A stretch of 64,000 nt of DNA from Monoplex corrugatus (lineage: Eukaryota; Mollusca; Gastropoda; Littorinimorpha; Ranellidae). A program made the translations under genes and the position numbers. Below the pieces are notes generated by a model. The model searched no databases. It had not been told where the DNA came from and worked only from the letters and a program-made list of their open reading frames with translations. The DNA lies in the NCBI GenBank assembly GCA_030674185.1, contig JAPXFY010000096.1:1-64000 (forward strand), given 5' to 3'. This document shows, piece by piece, positions 1-10,816 of this stretch; position 1 is the stretch's first letter, and every line of letters starts with the position of its first letter.

Positions 1-172
1 AAGGTGGCAGACACAAGAAGATCATTAATAAATAAGATTAGGAAAAGACAAGCAACATTTATACGATATTTTATAGGGCAAGAGAAATTAGAGCACTTGG
101 TCAAAACAGGAAAGCTGTAGGGAGAGCACCAGGTAGACCCAGGGAGAAAATATTGGACGGACTTGCGTATAT
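1..172 (+). mobile_element. RTE-like LINE C-terminal fragment (copy 1)
   Basis: The plus strand reads [18 protein letters not shown] and then a decayed KLxGxRxPGRP-like stretch. This is the C-terminal tail also seen more fully at 41222-41850. Stops interrupt it, and it ends in a (TG)n tract. Confidence 0.6.
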
Positions 173-176
173 CTGT

Positions 177-189
177 GGTTGTGTGTTTG

Positions 190-253
<64 letters not shown>

Positions 254-290
254 TGCGTGCGTGTGTGTGTGTGTATGTGTGTGTGTTTGA

Positions 291-321
<31 letters not shown>

Positions 322-368
322 GTGTGTGTGTGTGTGTGTTTGAGTGTTATCGTACATGTATGTGTGTG
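177..368 (+). repeat. (TG)n microsatellite, copy 1
   Basis: About 190 bp of TG with scattered variants, ending in a short (AG)n at the 5' truncation point of the Rex1/CR1-like element. Copy 2 is 12820-13021. Confidence 0.9.
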
Positions 369-375
369 AGAGAGA

Positions 376-957
376 GACTATTGCAATTCACTCCTGTCTG
401 GTCTTCCTGCCTCCACCTTTCACATCCTACAGCGCATTCAAAACAATGCTGCACGCCTTGTACTCAAAAAGAAAAAAGCTGACCACATATCTCCTCTCCT
501 GGCACAACTTCACTGGCTCCCTGTATCAAAGCGCATACAGTACAAACTAGACACCATGTGCTACAAAAGCCTCAATAACGCAGCCCCCGATTACCTGTCA
601 AGCCTACTTGAGATCTATCTTCCCTCACGTACCCTCCGCTCTGCCTCCGATCCTCTGACTTTTCACTTTCCACGCACTAAGCTCAATACCTATGGTCCAC
701 GAGCCTTCTCTGTTTCTGGTCCACTTTCCTGGAACAAACTTCCTCTCTCAGTCCGTCAGCAACCTACTTTTGTCTCCTTCAAGTCCGCTCTCAAAACTCA
801 CCTTTTCTCCTCTGCATAAAATCCTGACCTCACTCAATCCCCTCTGCAGCCTGTCTCCACTCGGAGGGGAATCGCATTGTAATATATCATTGTATATAAT
901 ATGCTCTCTATAATTTTCCATTGCTTTTATTCTTTCTCCCCATTTATAGCCGTGTGT
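376..957 (+). mobile_element. Rex1/CR1-like LINE 3' fragment, part 1 (copy 1)
   Basis: The 5'-truncated reading frame starts [11 protein letters not shown], then [50 protein letters not shown] and [14 protein letters not shown] followed by a stop. This is the C-terminal part of a CR1/Rex1-type reverse transcriptase protein. The 3' UTR runs on to tatagccgtgtgtg and is then interrupted by the I/Nimb-like element; its remaining 3' end lies at 4327-4515. The related copy at 45035-46095 shows the uninterrupted order. Confidence 0.8.
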
Positions 958-1235
958 GTTCGTTCGTTGCTTGAATTAACGTCTTTTCACTATAAGTGAT
1001 ATTAGACGGGGAAAAATGGCATGGAGGATGAAATAAGGGGGGGGGGGGTGTGGAGGGGAGAGGGGAACAGAGTAAGGGACGTAAAAAAAATTAAAAGGAA
1101 GCGGCAAGGTCTTAAGAAAAAGGATATGGATGAACAGAGAAATGAAACTAGAACAACGCTAACATCAATAATGTAAAAGAAAAATCGTCATAAAAACAAA
1201 ACAAAACAAAAATAATCATAATTATAATAATAATC

Positions 1236-1574
1236 TTAAAGTAACGCATTAACAGGACTGTGAACCAATGATTCTGAAATTTTAACTAACAAAACTTGAT
1301 CCGATACTACTTCTTTAAAATGCGTTTCAAGATAGTTTCCTTGTGTAAACGTCTTTGGTAAAAAGGAACGAAGCTTTCTGCAGTAAAACAAACAGTGATA
1401 CAATGTGAATTGTTCGCCACAAATACATAAAACGTTGTTACAATATTTTGTTTTCAAAGCGTTCAGTTGAATGCGAAAATATGTCATAACAATTAATCTC
1501 AAATGATATAACGAGGAATACTGCAAATTTTTACAGATATTTTGAACTGAAAGTTTGATTCTTTTTTGAGACAC
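1236..1574 (-). pseudogene. Detached C-terminal zinc-knuckle part of the I/Nimb-like protein (copy 1)
   Basis: This frame carries [16 protein letters not shown], a C-x-C-x7-H-x4-C knuckle usual after RNase H in I-group elements, and ends at a stop at 1236. It is separated from the main frame by the frameshift near 1685. Confidence 0.65.
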
Positions 1575-1666
1575 AAATTTTTCATTTAAATGTTCATGAA
1601 ATCGAATCCATGATGCTAATTCTAGCGAGTTGTAAGCTTCTTTTACCGAGGTGTTAACATGTAATT

Positions 1667-4246
1667 CTATGGAATTTTCAGAATGGAGGCACCGGATTTA
1701 GCTGCTCTGTCAACTACGTTGTTGCCATGAAGACCAATATCAGAAAGCACCCAGCATAAATTGATTTCCGAACCATTTATCTTTAAACAATGTATTAGAT
1801 GATTTGCCTCAATAATTAAGTCAGGTCTTGTGTCTGTATCAAAAGACTGTACGGCATATAATACAGATTTTGAATCAACAAAGAGAACTACTTTGAATGA
1901 CACAGGCCGAAGGCTTATTAAATAATGCAACGCTTGAACAACAGCGACCAATTCTGCTGTATATATAGATACATTTGCCCCAATGAAAAAATACTTTTTA
2001 ATGTTAAATTTTGGAACATAAAAGGCTGCTCCAGCGCTCTGGTTTGCTAAGACTGACCCATCGGTAAAAATGTGGAGGTGGGTACGGTACTTTTCATCGA
2101 TGTGTTCACAAGCTGTGGACAGCGTAATGTTGACATTATCATCTTTTTTAACTTTTGCATAATCGAGATCAAATGTGGCCTTTAGCATTTCCCATGTAGG
2201 GATAGGCGTTATCGTTGGTTTCTCGGCTATTTCATCCAGTGTTATGTTGGACAGTTTGATCAGGCCAGATATGTAAGTTGCGGCTGTAATTTGAGATGAA
2301 ATGTTTTTTGCTCGTTTTGGAAAGTCAGTATCAGACCTGATCTTAATTTCTTTGCTCACAAAATTATCCACTTGTGAAGTAGTTCTAATTGCAAACTTTG
2401 CTGTAGCTAACTCACGATGGTTGTTTAAAGGTAGAATTCCAGCAACTTTGTACGTTTCCAGAGTAGAAGCATGAGTTGGTACACCTAGTGCAATTTTAAG
2501 ACTTTTGCAGTCCAAGCTCTGAATCTTTTTTAGTAAATATTTGGGTGCATTGAAGAAAACTTCTTGTGCGTAGGATAATTTAGACCTGACCAGCGCTGTT
2601 GACAGATGAATCAGTACATTTGTATCCATTCCCCAGGGTAATTTGCTTATTATCTTTAGAAAATTTAAGGTTTTTCGCGCTTTTGTTAAAATATAATCAA
2701 AATGGACATTCCAGCTTAATTTGGACGTGATGTAAACTCCCAGGAATTTTACGACCTGTTTGTAATTTAACACTTCACCAAGCAATTTGAAAGTAGGCAA
2801 GTTATTTGAGTTACCACCAGGATCAAACAGCATCATGTTAGTTTTTTCTGCTGACAACGACAGCCCATTTTCTAACATATAGTTTCCAAGATTATCAAGA
2901 TCAATTTGATACAACTTCCTGATGTAATTTCGCGTTCTCTGTGGAGTTGTCTTTTTTAAAGTGATATTCATCCAAGTGCATATATCATCAGCGTACTGTA
3001 CTAAAACAACACGATTTGAAAGAGCTTTAGGAAGATCCTGTATAAGGATATTAAATAAAATAGGTGCTATCACTGAACCTTGTGGAATCCCCATGTCGAG
3101 GCATCGTGAAGAAGAATAACTAGCTCCCACTCTTGCCTGAATTGTTCTATTAGCTAAAAAAGATTTAATGTAATTGAACATATTGCCCGATAAACCAACA
3201 GATTTTAGCTTGAACAATAAACGTTTATGCCAAACTTGATCGTAAGCTTTTTTCACATCAAAGAAAGTAGCTAAAACACTTTTTCTGCGGGCAAACTGTT
3301 GTTTGATCCGAGTTGTAAGTTTAACTAGGTGCTCAACTGCGGATCTTCCTTTTCTAAAACCTGCCTGGTTTACCGGAATAACGTTATTTTTATCACAGTA
3401 GTGTAAAAGTCTGTTTAAGACCAATCTTTCCATTAGTTTGCTTGTGTGGGACGTCAAAGCAATAGGTCTGTAACTGTTTTTATCGGTTTTCGATTTTCCT
3501 GTTTTTAAGATTGGTATAACTATAGACTTTTGCCAGATTTGTGGCACAGTTCCGGTAACCCAGCATTTCTGCAAAATTTTGTGTAGGAAAATAAGGTAGT
3601 TTTCAGGGAGATGTTTGATCATTTCAGTCGAAACTGCATCAACACCTACCGAACTCTTTATGTTGTGTAGAGACAGTACTGTGTTTTTTAGCTCTTCTAA
3701 GGTGATTGGAGAATTAAACCAGAGATCATTCTGTGGTACTGGATCAGTGTAGATTGGGTTGTAATCTTCCATTTCTCTGTGATGTTTGCAGTCAGGAGAT
3801 AAACCTTCAACTTTACTGTTTTTGGCGAACAGATCCACAAAAGTTTCTGCTTTGTCCATGTCTGAAGGAAATGTGTTACATGTTTCAATCATTATCGGAC
3901 ACCTAGGTAAGTTGGTTCCATCCTTCATTTGTTTCATTTTCGTCCAGACTTTATGGAAATCTTTGAAATCTGAAATTTCTTTTGTGCAGAATGATGCCCA
4001 ATAATCTTTCTTTGCTTCAGCAATGATTTTGTTACATTGGATGTTAGCTTTTTTCATTTCGACATGATCCTCAGGTTTCCGGCTTTTGATGTAGATTTTG
4101 AATTTCTCCCTTTTATATTGAACTGCTTTCTCACATGCCTCTGTCCACCAAACATTACCCAATCGATTATTTGATCTAGAAGATTTGAGTTTTGGAATCG
4201 ATAGGTCTGCAGCGGCTAAAATTGACTCTTGGAATTTAGAAAACAT
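1667..4246 (-). CDS. I/Nimb-like RT-RNase H polyprotein, truncated and frameshifted (copy 1)
   Basis: The frame encodes 859 residues. RT motifs: [18 protein letters not shown] near residues 259-276, FFDVKKAYD near 328-336, [13 protein letters not shown] near 386-398 and the catalytic YADD near 418-421. RNase H follows: FTDGS near 725, [21 protein letters not shown] and [19 protein letters not shown]. No apurinic endonuclease domain remains at the N-terminus, because the element is truncated there. One base is missing near 1685 relative to copy 2 (gaatggaggcacc against gaatggagggcacc), so the frame ends early. The zinc-knuckle tail ([16 protein letters not shown]) is in another frame at 1236-1574. 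It can no longer mobilise itself. Confidence 0.8.
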   Translation of the reverse strand: MFSKFQESILAAADLSIPKLKSSRSNNRLGNVWWTEACEKAVQYKREKFKIYIKSRKPEDHVEMKKANIQCNKIIAEAKKDYWASFCTKEISDFKDFHKVWTKMKQMKDGTNLPRCPIMIETCNTFPSDMDKAETFVDLFAKNSKVEGLSPDCKHHREMEDYNPIYTDPVPQNDLWFNSPITLEELKNTVLSLHNIKSSVGVDAVSTEMIKHLPENYLIFLHKILQKCWVTGTVPQIWQKSIVIPILKTGKSKTDKNSYRPIALTSHTSKLMERLVLNRLLHYCDKNNVIPVNQAGFRKGRSAVEHLVKLTTRIKQQFARRKSVLATFFDVKKAYDQVWHKRLLFKLKSVGLSGNMFNYIKSFLANRTIQARVGASYSSSRCLDMGIPQGSVIAPILFNILIQDLPKALSNRVVLVQYADDICTWMNITLKKTTPQRTRNYIRKLYQIDLDNLGNYMLENGLSLSAEKTNMMLFDPGGNSNNLPTFKLLGEVLNYKQVVKFLGVYITSKLSWNVHFDYILTKARKTLNFLKIISKLPWGMDTNVLIHLSTALVRSKLSYAQEVFFNAPKYLLKKIQSLDCKSLKIALGVPTHASTLETYKVAGILPLNNHRELATAKFAIRTTSQVDNFVSKEIKIRSDTDFPKRAKNISSQITAATYISGLIKLSNITLDEIAEKPTITPIPTWEMLKATFDLDYAKVKKDDNVNITLSTACEHIDEKYRTHLHIFTDGSVLANQSAGAAFYVPKFNIKKYFFIGANVSIYTAELVAVVQALHYLISLRPVSFKVVLFVDSKSVLYAVQSFDTDTRPDLIIEANHLIHCLKINGSEINLCWVLSDIGLHGNNVVDRAAKSGASILKIP

Positions 4247-4325
4247 AATGTCTACATTTTCACTTTCATAATGTCTGTAATCTTGATTAGCTAGAGCAGT
4301 TCGAAATAAGGACCAGTCAGCACGC

Positions 4326-4326
<1 letters not shown>

Positions 4327-4401
<75 letters not shown>

Positions 4402-4515
4402 CGTGTGGTGTGCGTGTCGTGTGTGTGCGTGCGTGTCTGTTTTAGCGCTTAGATTTGATTTTATCAAGATTTTGCGCTATATAAATAAAATATTGTATTG
4501 TATTGTATGTGTGTG
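4327..4515 (+). mobile_element. Rex1/CR1-like LINE 3' end, part 2 (copy 1)
   Basis: (TG)n is followed by a terminal module, tttagcgcttagatttg through gcgctatataaataaaat, then a short attgt repeat tail. The same module ends the 45035-46095 element. It is therefore the displaced 3' end of the element at 376-957. Confidence 0.75.
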
Positions 4516-4558
4516 CGTGCGTGTGTGTGTGTGTGTGTGTGTGAGTGTGTGTGTGTGT

Positions 4559-4601
<43 letters not shown>

Positions 4602-4645
4602 ATTGTATGTGTGTGAGAGAGTGCGTGTGTGTATGTGTTCTTGTA

Positions 4646-4682
<37 letters not shown>

Positions 4683-4710
4683 TTGTGTGTGCTTGTGTGT
4701 GTGTGTGTGT

Positions 4711-4788
<78 letters not shown>

Positions 4789-4800
4789 AGAGAGAAGAGT
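4505..4800 (+). repeat. (TG)n followed by (AG)n, copy 1
   Basis: Variant TG tract 4505-4745, then AG tract 4744-4800. Copy 2 is 17150-17442, with different lengths. Confidence 0.9.
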
Positions 4801-4852
4801 GGTCTGTTTTGCAGGAGGTCTCTCATACGGTCTGTCTCCGTGACTGAGTGAT

Positions 4853-5032
4853 TCATCATCATCAAGTGCCCTGCCGCATGGCTTGGCAATCATGGTTCTC
4901 CACATGTATTTATCCCTTGTTGCCGCAAGTACACCTTCCACCCTCTTTGTCCCCAGCCACTTTGCAAGTCCGTCCAGTATTTTATCCCTGGGTCTGCCTT
5001 GTGTTCTCTTTCCCTCCAGCTTTCCTGTGAGT
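4853..5032 (-). mobile_element. RTE-like LINE C-terminal fragment (copy 1)
   Basis: Antisense frame [19 protein letters not shown] then [19 protein letters not shown], ending in a short (GATGAT) tail at 4853. It is the same tail family as 41222-41850. Confidence 0.75.
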
Positions 5033-5037
5033 GAGTG

Positions 5038-5230
5038 ATAACCCTTTGACCCCTGCACCCTATCCACCAACTGCAAAAACTTAACCCTTTGATTCCCTCA
5101 CCCTCTCCACCAGCTTCCTGTAGGAAGCTGGTGGAGAGGGTGAGGGAATCAAAGGGTTAAGTTTATGCTTTGCTAGCATGCTTGGCAATGCTGGCTGCTG
5201 CTGGACAAGGTGCAGGAGTCAAAGGGTTAA
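5038..5230. mobile_element. Nested TTAA hairpin MITEs (copy 1)
   Basis: An inner hairpin, 5081-5160, is bounded by TTAA at both ends (ttaaCCCTTTGA to TCAAAGGGttaa). Its arms are a perfect 43-bp inverted repeat, 5077-5119 and 5122-5164, with a 2-base loop. An outer imperfect pair (aaccctttgacccctgcacc near 5039 and its reverse complement at 5210-5230) encloses it. TTAA sites and CCC-starting termini are like piggyBac MITEs. Confidence 0.75.
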
Positions 5231-5515
5231 TGTCTCTATATTACGATGGCTCAGTAAACGCAGAACAGGCACTGTTGGAACTCATCAAGCTTAACCCAGT
5301 ATCAGTCAGGGTCTCCTCTGCTGCGTGGCCTCATGATGGGTTGACACCTTCAGTTCCTGTGGACTTCTTTGTATTGGGACTGCGACAGAATTAACTTGGG
5401 GTTGCTGGTACATTGTACGACCGAAATGGGGTGGTGGGGGTGGGGGGGTGGTGGAGAAGGCGGTGGGTCACGCCACTGAGGCAAAATAGAAGTTGGGAAA
5501 GTAAAAAAAGAACGA
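5170..5515. other. Unassigned spacer, copy 1
   Basis: Apart from the hairpin end, no gene or known element is visible. An open frame of 74 codons (5170-5394) has no splice or homology support. Confidence 0.5.
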
Positions 5516-5517
5516 TA

Positions 5518-5785
5518 CTACTGTTACCACTACCTCTGCTGCTACTACTACTACTACCACTACTACTACTACTACTACTTCTACTACTGCTACTATTTCT
5601 ACTACTACCACTACCTCTGTTACTACTATTACTACTACGACGACGACGATGACGACTACTGATGACGACGACTACCGATAATGATAATGGTAACGATGAT
5701 GATGATGATGATGAGATTAATGATAGTAATAATAATAATGATGATAAAAGTAACGATGCCGCCGCCGCCGACGATGATGATGATA

Positions 5786-5825
<40 letters not shown>

Positions 5826-5930
5826 CGACGACGACGACGATAATGATGGTGCTTATCATAATAGTAATAATAATGATGATAATAATAGTAAAAAAAAAGA
5901 AGAAGAAGAACAACAACAATAATAATATAT
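5518..5930. repeat. Compound trinucleotide microsatellite, copy 1
   Basis: (TAC/CTA)n, then GAC and GAT runs, then (GAT)n, AAT-rich and GAA/CAA runs. Copy 2 is 18158-18575. Apparent poly-Asp, poly-Ile or poly-Met frames here are translation of the repeat. Confidence 0.95.
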
Positions 5931-6027
5931 AAATAATGCAATAATGATAAAATCTCAGTGATATTTGTTTAGTATTTCTATTACAAATTTATTTGAAATG
6001 AATTACATGCACGGTACCACTATAGGG

Positions 6028-6267
6028 TCACACACACACACACACACACACACACCACAAACACGCACGCGCACATGCACACGCACACACACAAATACAC
6101 ACGCACGTATGCATACACACAGACAACAGTAAAACATTCAACAATGATTCAATGTACAATCACATATATATAATGAGTAATGTGATGTAACAGATAATTA
6201 ATCTTAAATTAATAATAATAATAATAATTATAATAATAAATTTAGACATTTGCATTAGTGAATTTTG

Positions 6268-6360
<93 letters not shown>
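6028..6360 (+). repeat. (CA)n microsatellites near exon E7' (copy 1)
   Basis: (CA)n at 6028-6060, a variant CA stretch to 6120, and a pure (CA)n of about 90 bp at 6270-6360. On the transcribed strand the last is (TG)n, starting about 35 nt after the E7' donor. Copy 2: 18673-18770 and 18911-19001. Confidence 0.95.
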
Positions 6361-6393
6361 CACAACAAATTCATGATACATTGAAACAAATAC

Positions 6394-6568
6394 CTTTCTT
6401 CTGGGTTTCTTGCCAACGAGTTTTGAAGGCACATTTGCTCCGGTACTGATCAAAATGAACCAGCGTTAGGCCAGCTTGCAGTACAGCAGACGTCCCTTTT
6501 TCAAAGGGGGACTTTAGTTCCTTGGCAGTGCGGTATATTAGTTTGAACTTGCATCCTTCATATTCTTC
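6394..6568 (-). CDS. Duplicate methyltransferase exon E7' (copy 1)
   Basis: This 175-nt exon is, as read by eye, identical to 19037-19211, with 58 codons plus 1 nt and the donor AAAG|gtattt. The E8 it needs is not in the window; by the duplication offset it should lie about 28 to 260 bases left of position 1. Confidence 0.75.
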
Positions 6569-6693
6569 CTAATTTACATAAAAAAAAACACAACAACAAA
6601 AATCTGAAATAAGCCAACAAGCTAGTCAAACAAAACCTAATAGTCAAACAAAACCTAATAGATGAACATTTCATATGCGGTCAAAATTTGCTA

Positions 6694-6853
6694 TTAACCG
6701 TTTGACTCCTGCACCCTGTCCACCAGCATCCTGCATGGTCATTCATGCCAGCAAAGCAAAAACTTAACCATTCGACTCCCTCACCTTATCCACCAGCTTC
6801 CTGCAGGAAGCTGGTGGATAAGGTGATGGTCAAAGTCAAAGTCAAAGGATTAA
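6694..6853. mobile_element. Second TTAA hairpin MITE (copy 1)
   Basis: TTAA at 6694, inner TTAA at 6764 and TTAA at 6850. The central palindrome is ccagcttcctgcaggaagct with flanking arms. The termini are related to 5081-5160 but more diverged (ttaaccgtttgactcc). Copy 2 is at 19336-19500. Confidence 0.65.
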
Positions 6854-7189
6854 TGGCCATTCATTTCTTGATGTATGATTAAGAGTCTTATGAATGAAAG
6901 ACGTCATGTTTACCTTTTTTTTTGAAAAGTGTGTTTGTTGTCCATATGCAAGCGTTCTAAATGTAGTATTAACACAGCAGCTGATTACGAAAAACAATAT
7001 TATAGAATAAAAGTCTTTGGTTGATTAAACCTGTGGGAAAAAACGAAAGGGGATGGGGGGGGGGAGGGAGGCGAGTAGAGAGTGTGTGTGGGAAATCCTG
7101 AAATATATATAGAAATAATTTGTTGTGATAAAATGCAAATATCCGACAAAAACACCTGGGCGATGATCTTGCTCTTGTTCAGTTAACAT

Positions 7190-7190
<1 letters not shown>
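6854..7190. other. Diverged spacer block, copy 1
   Basis: Non-coding, with a poly-T and a poly-G run. It aligns only roughly with 19500-19795, unlike the near-identical flanks. Confidence 0.6.
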
Positions 7191-7768
<578 letters not shown>

Positions 7769-7787
7769 CGCAAAGCCCAGCATTTAC

Positions 7788-7975
7788 CTGGGTGATGATG
7801 TTCTCCTTTTTCAGTTCTTTCCATGACGAGTCAAGATGTAGATGTACGTCATGGATTGTTTTGGTTTCAGGTTTTGCTGCCTCCTGCTTTCCGTTATGGA
7901 CAATAGCCATCTCAGTGCAATCCTCTTGTTTTGCATGGTCGACTTCACTCAAGTTTATGGCTATGATTATCCCCC
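7788..7975 (-). CDS. Duplicate methyltransferase exon E6' (copy 1)
   Basis: This 188-nt exon equals 20549-20736 in length, phases (2 nt, then 62 codons) and splice sites. It contains [18 protein letters not shown]. It is open throughout. The adjoining (CT)n tract on the transcribed strand is pure here but interrupted in copy 2. Confidence 0.75.
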
Positions 7976-8359
7976 CTGAAACGTGAACAACAATGCGCTT
8001 CAGTTTCCAGAAGATGTTTTACAGACACAAAGAAACTATGTAGAATTGAGGATCTTCATACTACTAGAATTCTGTAACTTTTAGAATTAATATCGTAATT
8101 ATTGCAGCAGTTGTTAGTGTTAATATTGTTGATGGTTGAATTCTGTAAGATGCTGTTGCAGAGGAATTGACGTTGTCTTGTTATTGAGAGAATAATGAAT
8201 GCCAGTAATGTTCCTAGTGTTGTGATACGTCTTGTTGTTAAGACATTCATTTTGTTTGGTTTGTTTGGATACCAGTGACTGGATTTTTTATCCTGGAGTA
8301 GAGTTTCAAGAGTTTCTTCGATAAAAACATCGCCTGAAATTTGTGAAAGTCTGACAAAT

Positions 8360-8965
8360 GTGACCTCCCACCACGAAATCAGTCTTAACTAGCATTTTGG
8401 TATTTTGAGATATACATATCACTGGAAAGTATACATTCTGCTGATTATTTTGGTACTTGAATAAAGCTTGTACTAAAAAAAAATGTAGAAGTTATGTATG
8501 TTTAAAGTCATTAAGTTGTATGACAGTCATTTTGAGAAAACGGCCTGTAAAGTTTTTGTGTGCTCTACTAGACATTTTCCTTAAATTTCTTTATTTGGTG
8601 GCTTTGACCCAGTTTGTTTCTAATTTTCGCTGTCATTATCTGAAAGGTGCACCAATGAGCTTTCCGTCAGTATATTACATGTGCGGGTACTGCACAGTTA
8701 CGGTTTATAATAAGAGACAAAAATAGGTACTTTTTGTAGGAAATTGCGTTCTTTCTGTTGCGATCAGTGCATTAAAATACCATTTTAAATTGATTAATCA
8801 TATTTTTTCAAGAAAAAAATGTCTTGGGGGGGATAGATTATAATCTACATATATCAATTTTGAGAAAAAGTCAAAACACACCAGATAGACCCTCAGTCAC
8901 CTTTTTAGCTCCTAGTGCTGTTCGACTGACTGCGAGTTAAGACTGGTTTGGTGGTGGGAGGTCAC
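8360..8965 (+). mobile_element. TIR MITE family A (copy 1)
   Basis: 606 bp with about 31-bp terminal inverted repeats beginning GTGACCTCCCACCACGAAAT. Both ends are flanked by AAAT, a possible 4-bp target duplication. It contains cattttgagaaaac internally. No transposase. Copies: 21125-21730, and inverted at 55698-56311. Confidence 0.75.
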
Positions 8966-9390
8966 AAATTCAAGATAACAGCAGTAACAGAGAATTGCAC
9001 ATTTTATCAACCTGTACAATCAGAAAGAGGAACTGTTCCAGACTGTACATCCAAACTGAACGAACAAGCTCCAAGTATAACCTTGGTGTATATTTACCGA
9101 CATCTCCTAATAATCAGTTGGTCAATAAAGTGCAAAAAATCACACGACCTGAAAAAGAATTTCTTTCAGAAAACAAAATCCTTGAATTTCAGAAATTAGC
9201 AGTTGCTGATAAAACTGTTGACACAGAGGCAACATGAAGCCATGAACCAGAAATCCGTGCAGGGTAAAGCAAATCATGTTATTCAAAATCATATGGCGAT
9301 TACTTGTCTTGATCACTTCAGCTTTAAAGAAACGTTGTTTGTTATTCCCCCCCCCCCCCCCCACAATAAGACATCCACACCTCAACTTAC

Positions 9391-9518
9391 CTGATTTAAG
9401 TTCCCGAGCTCTGAGGAGCAGAAACCTTGTCCAGTCTCGGTCAGCTTCTACACTCACACGAGCACGTTCCTCTTTTGTGGCCATGGTGTCTATTACGGTA
9501 TCCTTGTAAGTTGTGTTA
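9391..9518 (-). CDS. Duplicate methyltransferase exon E5' (copy 1)
   Basis: This is the same 128-nt exon as 22155-22282, with the same acceptor (ctctcag|), donor (TCAG|gtaagt) and phases, and no stop. It lies downstream of the E8 stop, within copy 1 of the 13.2-kb duplication. It could belong to a second, 5'-truncated gene copy, or be spliced as an alternative 3' end. The single difference noticed is synonymous, so it still looks functional. Confidence 0.75.
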
Positions 9519-9596
9519 CTGAGAGAACAATTTGGCAGGAACTTAATTCAATGAGACGGTAATGATGAGTGGAAGACCAACAACAACAGCAACAAC

Positions 9597-10550
9597 AAGT
9601 GTGACTGCCCGCGTTCAAGGAAACAGAAACCAGAAAAACACGAAAATAGAATCAGAACACGTATTTAATACAACAAGACAAGACGCGCAAATGTTCGGCC
9701 AACTGGCCTTTGTCAAGCGCAAACGTAAGATCACAAACAAACACCAAATACAAAATTAGGAGAAAAAGACTGAATTTTCCCTGTTGCTTCATCCAGTTCA
9801 CGAAGCAGCAGGAACGTTTTGGACTATGTGGACGAAGCAGCAGGGAAGTTTCAGACTTTGTGGACAAAGCAGCAGGAACGTTTCAGACTTTGTGGACGAA
9901 GCAGCATGAACGTTTCAGACTTTGTGGACGAAGCAGCAGGGACGTTTTAGTCTTTGTGGACGAAGCAGCAGGGGAGTTTCAGACTTTGTGGACGAAGCAG
10001 CAGGAACGTTTCATTCTTTGTGGACGAAGCAGCAGGAACATTTCAGTCTTTGTGGACGAAGCAGCATGAACGTTTCAGTCTTTGTGAACGAAGCAGCAGG
10101 AACGTTTCAGACTTTGTGGACGAAGCAGCAGGAACGTTTCAGACTTTGTGGACGAAGTAGCAGGAACGTTTCAGTCTTTGTGGACGAAGCAGCAGGAACG
10201 TTTCAGACTTTGTGGACGAAGCAGCATGGACAATTCAGTCTTTGTGGACGAAGCAGCAGGAACGTTTCAGACTTTGTGGACGAAGCAGCAGGAACGTTTC
10301 AGTCTTTGTGGACGAAGCAGCAGGAACGTTTCAGACTTTGTGGACGAAGCAGCAGGGAAGTTTCAGTCTTTGTGGACGAAGCAGCAGGGAAGTTTCAGTC
10401 TTTTTCTCGTAATTTTATATTTGGTATTTGTTTGTGATCTTACATTCACGTTTGACAAAGGCCAGTTGGCCGAAAATTTGCGCCTGTCTTGTCTTGTTGT
10501 ATTAAATACGCGTTCTGATTCTATTTTCGTGTTTTTCTGAGCAACAACAA
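9597..10550. mobile_element. Inverted-repeat element with internal 32-bp minisatellite (copy 1)
   Basis: The left arm (9597-9795) is the imperfect reverse complement of the right arm (10400-10550); both carry ggccaactggcctttgtca or its complement. Between them lie about 19 tandem copies of a 32-bp unit (cgaagcagcaggaacgtttc plus agactttgtgga, 9797-10400). Reading frames through the array are repeat translation. Fragments of the arms recur at 38515-38800, 38865-38935, 57595-57770 and 58725-58790. Confidence 0.75.
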
Positions 10551-10552
10551 AT

Positions 10553-10812
10553 ATAACATTGTTTCTGCTGTGGTCATTTACACGCAATAACAATAACAAC
10601 AACAGTAACAATGTTACTGCTATTGTCATTTATCGTCAGTAACAATAACAACAACAACAAAAGTTGCTGCTATTGTCGTTATAGTCAGTAACAATAAGAA
10701 TAACAATATTATTGTTACTGCTATTGTCACTTGTAGTCAGTAACAATAACAACAAAAACAGCATTGTTACTTCTATTGTCATTTGTAGTCAGTAACAATA
10801 ACAACAAATATA
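10553..10812 (+). repeat. About 52-bp hairpin minisatellite (copy 1)
   Basis: About five units; each contains ttgttactg and its complement cagtaacaa around ctattgtcatttgtagt. It is interrupted by the MITE at 10817-11398 and resumes at 11400-11470. Copy 2 is expanded at 23150-24000. Confidence 0.85.
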
Positions 10813-10816
10813 ATAT

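Larger units (their letters stand above)
958..4326 (-). mobile_element. I/Nimb-like non-LTR retrotransposon, 5'-truncated (copy 1)
   Basis: The element runs antisense to the Rex1/CR1-like element it interrupts. Its 3' end has a module reading gtctaatatcacttatagtg on the element strand and a short acga-rich tail. The 5' side stops at the end of the endonuclease-RT linker ([17 protein letters not shown]) directly on the (TG)n tract, so the endonuclease domain is missing. An RNase H after the RT is typical of the I group. Confidence 0.8.

Noticed and set aside
5170..5394. 74-codon ORF present in both unit copies
   Set aside because: Begins in the MITE outer arm and has no motif; identity between copies is explained by the duplication.
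5656..5941. Frames of poly-Asp, poly-Ile, poly-Met or poly-His
   Set aside because: Translation of the trinucleotide microsatellite in different frames; the same holds for the TG/CA frames elsewhere.
9140..9484. 114-codon ORF starting [12 protein letters not shown] as an independent gene
   Set aside because: Only its first 31 codons are exonic (E5'); the rest is intron read-through past a gtaagt donor.
9797..10400. Regular 32-bp repeats resembling a CRISPR array
   Set aside because: Units are contiguous with no spacers, in an animal genome; it is a minisatellite.
9710..10540. Overlapping frames with repeated [20 protein letters not shown]
   Set aside because: The 32-bp unit is not a multiple of 3, so the same words appear in all frames in turn; no gene signal.
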